Source: Cladobotryum mycophilum
Taxonomy: Eukaryota; Ascomycota; Sordariomycetes; Hypocreales; Hypocreaceae
Length of the DNA stretch: 64,000 nt
Assembly: GCA_036429605.1 (NCBI GenBank)
Contig: JAVFKD010000004.1
Span: 4,526,001-4,590,000 of the forward strand
Direction of reading: 5' to 3'
The position numbers were made by a program, and so were the translations under genes. The notes beneath the pieces were generated by a model. That model ran no database searches, had not been told where the DNA came from, and was given only the letters and a program-made list of their open reading frames with translations. Numbering within the stretch: the stretch's first letter is position 1; every line of letters begins with the position of its first letter. Below are positions 34,101 to 45,100 of the stretch, piece after piece.

Positions 34101-37100
34101 AGGAAACGGTGGTTGTCTACAGCGAAGTGGATTACACCAACCCTGTCGACGAGCATGACGACTTCCGCCTCCCCTGCCCTGCGAGACACGCACATACCGT
34201 GTCGCAGGACCTTGTTTCCGACAGAAAGGCTTGCTCAAATTCTCAGATTTGGTAGCAGATGACTTTGCCTTGTTTAGGGACGTGCCGGAGTTGAACTTTG
34301 AGCGGGCGAATCTAAATAGCATAGACAGAGGCAAAGTGTTGATTGACAAGGCCCGTACCCTTTATCTAAGCAGCGACTTGTCAACCACTTTACCTCGTGG
34401 GAGGCTGGAGGCGCACTCGGTGGTTGACCAGACTTTCAAGCTTGCCATGACGCCTGGTATCCTGTCGAGCTCGCTGTCGCCAGTCATGACAAAAATGAGC
34501 CTCTCCAACCTTACCGACGCATTGAAGCGCCAAGGGGGATACTGTGACATGGACGGCGACCAGCATTGGTGGATTCCCTCCGATAAGTCTCGGTTTGCAA
34601 TAGAAGCAGCTGAAGACACAGAGCTGGACGTCGCTAGAAGAGGGTTCTACATCCCGGCGATCCACATCAACGCGTTTGGTTCTCAAACCCATACCGACTT
34701 GGACGTATATAGCCTCTTCCCTGTGGCTCAGAGGGATGCCCTCGGCAACTCTAGTAGTTGGGAGTATGATTACGCTGCGCTAACAGCCAAGAGCTGTACA
34801 GACCCGAATGGAAACCGGCAGTTGTCAGCATTCGATGCCCTCCGCCGGATTGTCGGCACAGCAATGCAAGGCAAACTTGAAGAGGCGGGCGTAGGCGACA
34901 GCTTAGATGGGTTCCAGGTTCAACTTACAGGACACCAAATAGACCAGTTTATCAGCGACCCTGTGGATCACGACCGTAACATGGCTATCCTCGGCAAGGC
35001 CTACCAACGAATCATCTACCGGGCGGCAATGAGACAGAGGAGCGGTTCTTGGTCTCCTGCCTCAGTTGCGACGATGGCCCGCGACAAGCATACAGCGAAT
35101 GAAGCACAGATCGGCGTTGAGCTGGTGTACCAGAACGGTCGTGGAAATGCGATTCAGACTTCGTCATTCGTTGATCGTCAGAAGTGGCAACTGAGTGGAC
35201 GAACACTCTACGATGCGGGAGGCAATCCCGTTCGCGGATTTCGTGCCGTCTTTGGCTCCTCTCATGCGCTGCAGCCACCCTCGCTGGCCCCAAGCACCGA
35301 AATCGATTGGACCATGCTCCGCGACCACATGGGGAGAGTGATTGGCGTTCTGCATGCCGATCACACCTGGAACAAGGTTCGCCACCTCCCATGGGCCACC
35401 GAGTCCTTCAGCACAGGGGATACGGTGCTTATCAAAGACCCGAGAATTGATGCCGATGTTGGCCTCTATTTCCAGTCGATCCATCAAGATTGCTACATGC
35501 CTTCATGGCATACCGCGGCGAGCGGCAGTGCCAACAGGCGCGTAAAAGCCGCCGCAGTCAAGTCGGAAACTTATCATGGAACGCCAACCTTGACGTACAG
35601 TGATTCCGTCGGGCAAACAATTGCTGTTGTCGAGGATAACGGGGCCACTGGGGTAAAGTACACGTCACGAACGGACTACGGCTTGCATGGTAATCCGATT
35701 CGAATTGAAGATGCCCGCGGCACAATTGTCGCCGAGGCATGCTTTGACATGTGCTCTCGCCAACTCTACCGCGTAGACTGCGACAGTGGTCAACGATGGG
35801 CGCTCACCGACTGTCAAGGTCGGCCCTTGCTCGCGTGGGATGCTCTTGGGAGGAGGCGGCGCTTCAAGTACGATGCTCTTGGGAGGCTCGAGGAAGAGTG
35901 GTTGGCAGAGAACGCCGGCGACGGCCATCCTGTGTATGAAGCACTAGTGACAAAGTTTGTCTTTGGAGAGAGTGTTTCGGATGCCTCCAGGAAGAACCTG
36001 CGTACCAAAATGTATCGTTGCTATGACCAGGCGGGCATGGTGCAGAGTGACGAATTTGACTTTAAAGGAAACTGCATCAGGTGGCAGAGGCGCCTTGCAG
36101 AAGACTACAAAAACATCATCGACTGGTCGAAAACTGGCAAGGAAGAACCCAGATTAGAAGCCGCCGTCTTTGCCTATGGGAGTGAGTTCAACGCGCGGAA
36201 CCAAAATTGCGTGTCAACAGCCCCCGACGGGAGTCGCACTCGTCGTTTCTACAGCGCCGACGGACGGCTTCAAGGATTGGCCTTTACACATGGTCCAGCG
36301 TCTAGCGATTCATCTTCGATCTCGATTATTAAGTCTATCGACTACACCCCTGACAATAAGCGTCAAAGAGTCGAATATGGCAACGAGATTATCAGCATAA
36401 GCACATTCAGCGCAACCACCCGGCAAGTGGAACGGAGCCAGATAGTACGGCAAAGCAGTCGCTCCTGTGGCGCAAACTACAAGAACTTGAGAGACGTTAA
36501 GTACACATATGACGTTGGCGGCCGCATGGTTGATGCCCGCGACAACGCCGCTCAGGACGTCTACTTTCGTGGTGCTGTGGTCGAGGCAGCCCAGGCCTTC
36601 ACCTATGACGCCATCGGGAGACTGGTGGAAGCTCGCGGACGAGAGCAGGTGGATGCGTCGTTCGGGAACAGGACCTTGCGCGCCTATTCGCCAGCCGATT
36701 CATGCGGTCGGCTGCCCGGGGCCGGGACGCAGATGAGCCAGTATGTCGAGTCATACAGGTATGACGCAGCGGGCAATATCCTTTCTCTAGAGCATGCGGC
36801 GGCCCAAGATCCGTCCCTGTCGGGCTGGACCAGGAAATATCACTTTGAGAATGGAAGCAATAGGCTCAAGCACACAACAGTGGGCAATGCCAGGGAGACA
36901 TACGACTATGATGAGCACGGCTGCATGACGGCCGCTGCGCCTTACTACACGTCTCTTTCTTGGGATTTCAAAAACCATCTACGTTCCTCGTCGACCCAGA
37001 TTGTGAAGGACGGCAGTACGCCAGAGACTACATGGTACGTGTACGATGCCAACGGTCAGCGCGTGCGAAAAGTTACAGACCGCTGCTCATCGCCCGGCGG

Positions 37101-38501
37101 CGCGGCGGCGGCGACAAAGCTCAAAGAAACGATGTATCTCGGAGAATATCAGATATACCGCTTCTATCGTGGTGACGGCACGACGACCAAGTCAGAGAAA
37201 TCCACGTCAATGGTCGTAGAGGCGCCAGGCAGTGGGAAACCGGTTGCCCTGATGGAATACGATTCCCTCCCGCGCGAAACAGGAGAGAAAGGGGCCATGC
37301 TGCAACGGTATCAGGCCACAGACACCCTGGAACTAGATGAAAAGGGCCAGGTCATATCATATGCCGAATATTCGCCGTTTGGATCCACTACTTACAGTGC
37401 CACGGGCTCGGACATAGAAGCCAGTAGGAGATATCGTTTCGCTGGGTACGAAAGGGACCAAGAGACGGGCATGTACCATTGCGGCGAAAGATACTACGCT
37501 CCGTGGCTGGGCCGCTGGACATCGCCCGATCCCGTGGGCGTCAGCGATGGGTTAAACAGGTATTGCTACGTGCACAACGATCCCGTAGGATTTGATGATA
37601 GCAGTGGGAGGATGGGAAACCCGACCAAACGCGGTGCGGGTGAGAGTTCGAAAGACACGGGGGAAGCCGAAAAGTTTGATCCCACCGCGCGGAAAAAAAC
37701 CCGGCTAGCACCAATGCCTACGGGTAGGCGGGCAAAGGGTGCAAGTGCAGGGGCTACAGGTCAGACAACGGACGAGCTTCCCTTAACGTCAACAGAGGCT
37801 CAAGGTAGGCCGGCCCCAAAAGAAGGAAAAACAATCTATGGTGTGCTAGGAAAGGGGTATGACACGGGGCAGGCGCCAACAGCATATGTCCGCTTCCAGA
37901 AACCAAGGCCAGGACAGAACCCGGAAGACGCGCGAATCAACCAAAAGGATTGGGACATTAAGGACAAGGCCGTGGCGAGGACTATTAATAACTTCGGTAA
38001 GCCGGACCAAATAAATCGGCAGCTCTGGTTGCCATATAATCACCAAGGACTTGAATATGCGGGGTACTTGGGTGGTCTCATGAGACCACAGCCAGACTTG
38101 AAGGCCGATGATGTACAGAGTAAGCAGCCAAACCCTTACCCACTGTTTTCGCAAGACAGCTGACATCTATAACAGTTACTATTATTATTCCAAAGGCTGT
38201 TGAGAATAAGCTCGAGCGAATTGATCCTGACCGTAGCATATTGGAGGAGAACGACAACGGGCATACAGACGACTTGATCTTTGGCATCAAGACAAAGGAG
38301 TCACTACAGGACAGCGATTTCGTATATGCGACGGGAAAGGATATGCATGAAGCTATAGTGGCATGGGGGATTAAGAAGGAGAACAAATTTATAGAGCTAA
38401 GGGTTTTGAATTGGGAAGGGACTGTAGCTAGAAATCTCAGATTGCCCATGTCGCCCACACAGTGGGGGATGTACAATCGTCTTGAAAAGAAGAAGAAATA
38501 G
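31102..38501 (+). CDS. TcB-TcC-type insecticidal toxin-complex fusion protein (copy 1), two frame breaks
   Basis: About 2,450 residues if both breaks and an intron are allowed for. The start is ATG 31102. Order of parts: SpvB-like N-terminal domain (NAVTGTLSLSVPIFTSPGRS, GVFGLGWSLD), TcdB middle domains with FG-GAP-like MADMTGDGLADLVQ, RHS/YD repeats (YDALGRL, YDAIGRL), then the RHS core ending GRWTSPDPVGVSDGLN at about 37512-37560, where TcC proteins self-cleave. Bacterial TcB-TcC forms a cocoon holding the cleaved C-terminal effector. Breaks: the frame changes at the C6 run 33006-33011 and returns near the C4 run 34171-34174. A 56-nt intron (38120-38175, GTAAGC...CTGAC...ACAG) replaces the stop at 38161-38163 and extends the reading to 38501. 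The C-terminal domain of roughly 290 residues is not recognised. No signal peptide is present. Confidence 0.8.
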
Positions 38502-39149
38502 CTAGTGGGTATTACGGATTAATATAGCCTAAGCTATGAGTACTTTATTTTGAATAAAATAGACAGATATGAACTCAATGGTGGAATGTTGGTGGGCAAC
38601 GACTACGCAGAAACTCTTGAATCAGGAACCCTGGTGGGTAGTTGTCCTGACCATTGCCAGTTACTGCAGCGCGCCTGCGAGGCCGAGTATCCATCGTATA
38701 GTATCGCGGTGGTGGAGCGCATGACGGCAGGTAGTAAGGCCCGAGTTCTGGTGATGAGGATGGGTGGTGGTCGTAGTGTGAGTTTATGATAAAGGGCAGA
38801 AAGCTTTGAGTCTTTATACACGAGCTTCGGGGACGTTTATCGTCACTCGCCTTTTGCCCCGTAACTCATTCGACGGATATACCCTGTACATACCTATGCA
38901 TGCATGGTTATAGGTAGGACTCATGGTTTGTTAGGTGTAAAGCTTCATTCAACATGCTCACAGGGCCCTCTCCAGGCCCTTTTAATTAAACAACCATAAT
39001 CAAGAGTAGAATCATTTGATCGTGATACTCTCCCCGAAAAAGAGGCTATTAGAGAGAAGAAAGTTACGATCGATTTTTCAGAAACTCAATGAATGACGGT
39101 CGTGATTGATGATCAACAAAGTAGCTAGCTACGTAATTTGCTATGAAAA
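38502..39149. other. Convergent intergenic region between TcB-TcC copy 1 and TcA
   Basis: The 648 nt between the two 3' ends must hold both terminators. The frame 38550-38789 starts at a non-ATG codon and has no domain. Nothing else is seen. Confidence 0.5.
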
Positions 39150-42100
39150 CTAAACACCCTCCCTCCCTCCCTGCTGCCCCCTATCGGCAAAAGTATAAGA
39201 CAATATTAGTGAGATGCCCTCCAAATCGGCAGTGTCAAAGGCTGTCGTTGCCTTCATCTCCAGTTTCCAGTCAGAACCTAGCTTCGATTCAGAGATGTCC
39301 TTCCTAAGTACGAAGCCCCTTTCTCGACCTTTAACATCCCAACCTCGATCTACCACGCCTGGAATGGTCAAAGGGCTGTTGGCGGGTTTGACGGGTTCAG
39401 CGGGTTCAGCGGGTTTGAGGGCGGTGACAGCTTCGGCAGTTCCGTTAACAAAGAGTGCTATATGGTGAACCTTGACATCCTTTCCGCGGGTCGAAAAGGG
39501 CATTCGTTGCTGCAAGTCACCAAAAGACAATCTAACCGGTTCGACTGGGGGCTCGCTGGCTAATTGTAACACTGCTTGCGGTTTTATCACTTTGTCTTCT
39601 TCTGACTCTTTTCGTAGCTTTGACTTTTTGCCCTCTTCTAATGCCCTCTGCAGCTCTGACTCTTTGTGCAGTTGAATAGCTTTCTTGAGATCGGTTTGGA
39701 ATTGATGCCACCCGTTTGGTAGGTCGTTCTTGAGATCAAACAGAGCAGTCAGGCTGTGAGTGTCACTGTCATTATGTTTGGAAACAATGCTGCCAACTGC
39801 CTCGTTGGCTGCATGTTTGAGTAACACCCCACCTTCAACGGAAGTGTACCTCACATGAAGAACAACATCGCTAATGGTTTGGTGATCAAACTGCGGGACC
39901 GCTGTCGGCAGCTCCAACCGCCATTTGCTGATAGCGCCAGCCCCCTCAAAGGGCATGAAGGTGTCGCCGCTGAAGTTTAGCTCAAAGACGCCGCTGTCTT
40001 GCAAGCCGGAACTAATGGCAACAGATGAGATCGGGATATGATCCGACTTGAAAGAGGCCTTGTTCTTGTCTTTGTCTTTGCTACTGTAATCGTCTTTGGT
40101 TGTGGCTGTGGCGAGGACACGGTATTGGTGCCAGATCAGGTTCAGGGTCGCATTCAAGCTGACATATGGGCCAACAATGCATGGTATCGACAGGGAGACG
40201 GATTTGATACGCCGATTGTAGTGACCAGGGAAGTCCATATCGTAGAAAATTTCGGGAATGTCAAAAGTTGCTTCTCCGGTGTCCCGCAGCGTGATCAGGG
40301 CCTCAGGGTCAAGCTGTCTGAGTGAGATATTCTTGACTATTTCGTAATCATGTGAAGGCTTCTCGAGGTATGCAACCTCCATGCGCTTCAAATCCAAGGC
40401 CAGTTGATGAGCAGCAAGCAGTCCGTCTCTCCTTGAATCCCAGTAGCCGCTCGCCCGTAAAAATCTAGGGGCGGGACCATTGGGACCATTTTCGAAGTGG
40501 AATACCTTTTCTGCACGATGAGCGAGATCCAGGGCGAAGTGGTAAAAGTCTTGGTAAGATTTGAGGATAGTATTCTCCATCCATGCGTAAAGCTCCTTAC
40601 TCGAGTACTTGTCCAAGTACCATTGCTGCGTCTCGGCTGTAAAATCAATCTCTCGTTGGTGCAGTATCATATCCGCTGCAGCTATTTCCATATGCTTACG
40701 CTGGATCTCAATCTGCTTATCAATGTTCTTGATCTCGCGACCTTTTGCATTGGCCTGCATGCGGCGATCCTCGAGCTGGCGCGTCAGCGCTGCCTTTCGA
40801 GCGGCCTGTTGGCCAGCATCAGATTTCAGGGAGGCTTTGCCACGTTTGGACACAGCTACGGCTTCGACAGCATTGGCTATTATGCTTGAGTCTAGCTGAA
40901 TGGCGACACCAAACCCCAGAGGCACCGCGTGCGTGGTGATGGATGGTAAGGCGCGTAGACTAGAGACAATTAGATCCATGGACGCGGCGTCTTCATTCAA
41001 GGAGTTTGCTTGATCAGATGAATCCATCTCGCTTTTCTCGTACTGGTTCATTTGCAGGTCCTTGGTAGCCGGCAGCTCGACAGGCAGCGTCAAATCCTCC
41101 CAGGAGGCGTCAGAATTTGGGATACGTGTGGGCGGCTCGCCAATGGTCAGCAGTAAAACAGTAAGCTGACTAACCGAGGCACTGCGCTGCTGTTCTAGAG
41201 ATTCCATGGTCTTGGCGGCTTCCTCGCTCTGCAACCGCTTGATGTTTGTTAGAAGGCTCAGTCTTGAGGCGTCTTGTCTCGACTTGAGAAGCGCCAAAGC
41301 CTCGGAATCTTTCTTCTCTTTAGCCTGTAGCAGCAGTTCTCCTACAGATCGGAGTTCATTACAAATGTCCATTGCTTTGCTGATCAAGAATCGGAAGCGC
41401 TGGTAGGGAATGGGGCCGTTCATGTCAGAGAGGAACGCGGTGAGGCCGCCAGAGCCCCCCGACTGCAGCGCTTGGAGTAGAGCACCGGGGTCTATGGTTG
41501 GCTCGTCGATGGAATAGACTATTGGTCGACCCTGAATGTCAAGATTATTCCGCGTCTTGAACAAGCGGTCCTTGATGAGCGCTCGTATAGTTTGGTACTT
41601 GGGATTCAGGGGTTTACAAAAGTATGTTGTTTGTAAGATGGACAACACACTTGATTGATCAGCCTCGCCCTTTTCCAGCACGTAATCACTCCCCCTTAGT
41701 TCGACATTGGGGAGAAACGGCATGGCGAGCTCAAGTTCGACGTCTTGGTCAAAAGTGAAATACGTCCTGACAACCGGTTTTCCAAGCTTGGGAATTTCCG
41801 GTGGGTCAGGGCCAAGAACGTAAGAAGCCTCCACGTAACACTCAATAGCAAGAGGAAGGTCTTCAAGGCTACCAGTACGAAAGTATTGGTCTCCAGCCGC
41901 AACGAGAACCTCAATATATTTCATAACGATCCATTTCATATACGCCTGTGGACGTCCTCTGGCCGTCGAATGTGTCAAAGAGGGGTTATTTCGTCTCTCG
42001 AGCACCGCCATGTTGAGTTCTGACCAGTCGGTGTTGACCGGATCCGTCATGCTCTTCTCTTGTGTAGAAAGTTCCTTGAATGGACGAAACTTCCAAGCCG

Positions 42101-45100
42101 CGGAAGGGTCTTTAGTGGCTCTGGGATCAAATACGAAACGCGCCGCTCGCAGAGCAAGATCAAACTGCTGCGTTGCGGCGAAGCGATCGATGGCGAGCAA
42201 GATTGTGTGAAGTCCAAGTTCCCAATTATAGATGGAATATGGCGTTGTCAATTCATGGCAGCCGGTTTTGGAGCCTTCAAAGTCTTCTTGACCAAACTTG
42301 GTGAGACAAAGTTTGTTAATGGAATCGTACAGGTTTTGTAACTCATCATCATCTGAGCCAAGGGCATGAACCAATGCGTGGGAATCCTCGTACATGATTA
42401 TGGCCTGTTTGGCCGAAGCCTGTTTAGCCGAAGCGATTGAGCTGTTTGAGCCCGGATACGTGAGCGTAGGACGTGCTTGATGACCTTTCTCGTGCGCATC
42501 AACGATCAGACTAGTTGCAAATTCTAATCCGTTGTTGGCGTCATGGGATAGCGTCCATGTCAGAGTCCCCTTCTGCTCTGGTTGTGGAGCTGCCAACAAG
42601 GGCCTGGGTGGTTCATTTTTTGTTCTTTCGCGCGAGTATTTATGGAACTTCGTCTCCAGTGTGATTTCTCTGGATGATACTTCGCTTGACTCTTTTGAAT
42701 CAGTGTCTTTTGCAGGAGCGTCTTTTGAATCAGTGTTTTCTGCATGGGTCGCTTGTGCAACAGTGATCCGGTCGTCCTGGACTGTGAATTGCCCAACACG
42801 CTCATAGGTCACATCGTCATCCTCCTTTCTCCAGTAGCTCACCTCAATCTCTATGCCCGAGCCCTTCGCTTTCGTGGCGAAGACGAAGTCTGTGATGGAG
42901 GGCAATGGCTTTTCACTTCCGTGGAGGCACCACGCAATTGTAAGTGACTTGTTGGATAGTTTCTTTGGGCACCATTTACCGTCAAATAGCTCGGTCCAAG
43001 CCATTCGTATCTCCCAGACCTGAGGCTGAGGCTGAGGCTGAGGCTGAGGCTTTGGGGGGGCGGGGCTGGCTTAGACTTGCTGGGATTCGGAGACAGCCGG
43101 AGACCTTCCAATTCTGTTTGAATCCTTGAAATTTCTTCTTTGTTTGGATGCCCAGATGAAGCCCCTTTGATAAGTTCTGTAACTAAGGAAACTTGTTTTG
43201 CCACTTCATCCATCTTTTTTCGCGCCGTTTCGTCTGTTTCGTCTGTTGGCGCTGTTGGCTCTGCTGGCTCGCTACACTTGTCAGATTCAGGGTCTGGGTT
43301 TTTTGGTATGGCTTTGGTGATGATTTGAGGCATGTAAAGGAATAAACGAGAGCCCCGCAACACAGGCAGGAGATAGCTGCCATTATGATCAAGGGTGGTG
43401 GAATTCCAGTCGGTCTCAAATGTATGTATATCGAGCTCCATGTTCGACCATGGCGTCCACGTCTGGCTTTTTAAGGTGATGTCGTAAATCATCTTGCGAT
43501 AGAGGAAATGATACGGTGCACCTTGAGTTCTACCAAATAAATGATATATGACTTTGCCTTGCCTACTGGTGTCAACCAGGTAGGCTTGAATGTCGAGATC
43601 GGCAATATTGGCCAGCCCAGAGACGTAGCGCTTCAGGCCACTAGCAAACGTGTCCCAACTGAGTTGTCGTTGCATAAGAGACGACTCATACTCGACAAAC
43701 AAGTCGGTCTTGTCATCTCGAAGTGACGGATCGAGCCAGTTTTCTGGATACAAGAACGCCTTGCGTATGGCTTGCCAGACAGAAATCTTTGACATAAACC
43801 GCCATTTCTTCTCATCTATGCAGCTGCTGGGGACATCATAGTTTGTGCGGCTGCCACACTTGTCCTCGAGACCCAACAGGCAGCGTTGGACGAAGAGTTG
43901 CACACTGGAAACGGCCTGCTTCATTCGTGTTGTTTCCAGCTTTCCTCCCATCTCTACATCAATGAGGAAGTATTCAAAGAGCTGGCCAGCTTCGGTGATT
44001 CCCAGCTTCTTGATGTAATCTTGCTGGAGAAGATATTCTACCAACACAACACGTTGCTTCTCGCGAAGCGTATCTATTGTCTGCGGAATGTTCTTCTCTT
44101 CCAATGCCATGTGCAGAGTGGCGGCAGCATTGAAGTCATCTGCCGTTTCCCCAGGTGGACTAGGGGTCGAAATCTGGAATAGAAGCTCAATTGGAATGTG
44201 GTGTGACATGGACGTATTGATGCGAGTCCAGGCATGCATCGCCTGGCTCAACTCCAACAGCTTTGCAACAGACTTGAGCTCTGTTGCAATCAGATCCGAC
44301 GATACTTTTGGATATTTTGCGTCAAGAAGTTCAATCACCTGTGCCTCAGTCCAAACAAACGTTGAGGCTAAGCGAGAGGAAAGCTCTTTTTTGCTCGGAA
44401 GAGATGTGTTTGGCTCGAGCCACTGCAAGAAATGAATGAGTTTCTGAATGGACTTGACCCCAGAGTCCCTCAGGTCGCGGTATGTCTCTAAAACTTGAAG
44501 GTCGGACCATGTGGGCTGGCTGAGATTCACATAGGCCAGACTTGCCTTATTAGAGATATATAAGACCTCCTCCTTGTTGAGACCAAATTTTCTAACAATA
44601 TTGACGACCCGGTTTGTGCTGAGAAGAATGTCCTTGAGAGTTTCGATGCATTTTGAGGGAATCAGCGTGGTATTTTTGAAGGGATATGACATCCCATCTT
44701 CAGTCTGCCATGAGATTTCCGAGAGCGGAATCGAGGAATCGAGGGAATAAATTTGTCCTAATGCCATCTTCACCGGATCTGTCAACCAAGTCTTTTTCTT
44801 TTCGGTTTTCTCTTCAGTTTTCTCTTCGGGTTTCTCTTCGGGTTTCTCTTCGGATTTCTCTTCGGATTTCTCTTCGGATTTCTCTTCGGATTTCTCTTCG
44901 GATTTCTCTTCGGATTTCTCTTCGGATTTCTCTTCGGTTTTCTCTTCGGTTTTCTCTTCGGATTTCTCTTCGGTTTTCTCTTCGGTTTCAGCTTTGACTT
45001 CAGCTTTGTTTACTTGGAGGGTAATGCCGTTGACCGAAATGTCAAAGCTCTCTTCGGACACCAGCCGCAGTAATTTGAACTCATAGCTGCCTGTCCATGT

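Noticed and set aside
33080..34255. A separate 391-codon gene in the middle of TcB-TcC copy 1
   Set aside because: Its content continues the TcdB middle domain in register with the flanking frames and aligns with the uninterrupted region of copy 2.
38241..38501. Separate small gene after TcB-TcC copy 1
   Set aside because: It has no ATG in a good position relative to its full open frame and joins in phase to the upstream gene through a canonical 56-nt intron, so it is better read as its last exon.
38550..38789. 79-codon frame between TcB-TcC copy 1 and TcA, considered as an immunity-type gene
   Set aside because: It starts with a non-ATG codon, is short and has no domain. Fungal targets of such toxins would not need a linked immunity gene in the bacterial sense, and nothing else supports it.
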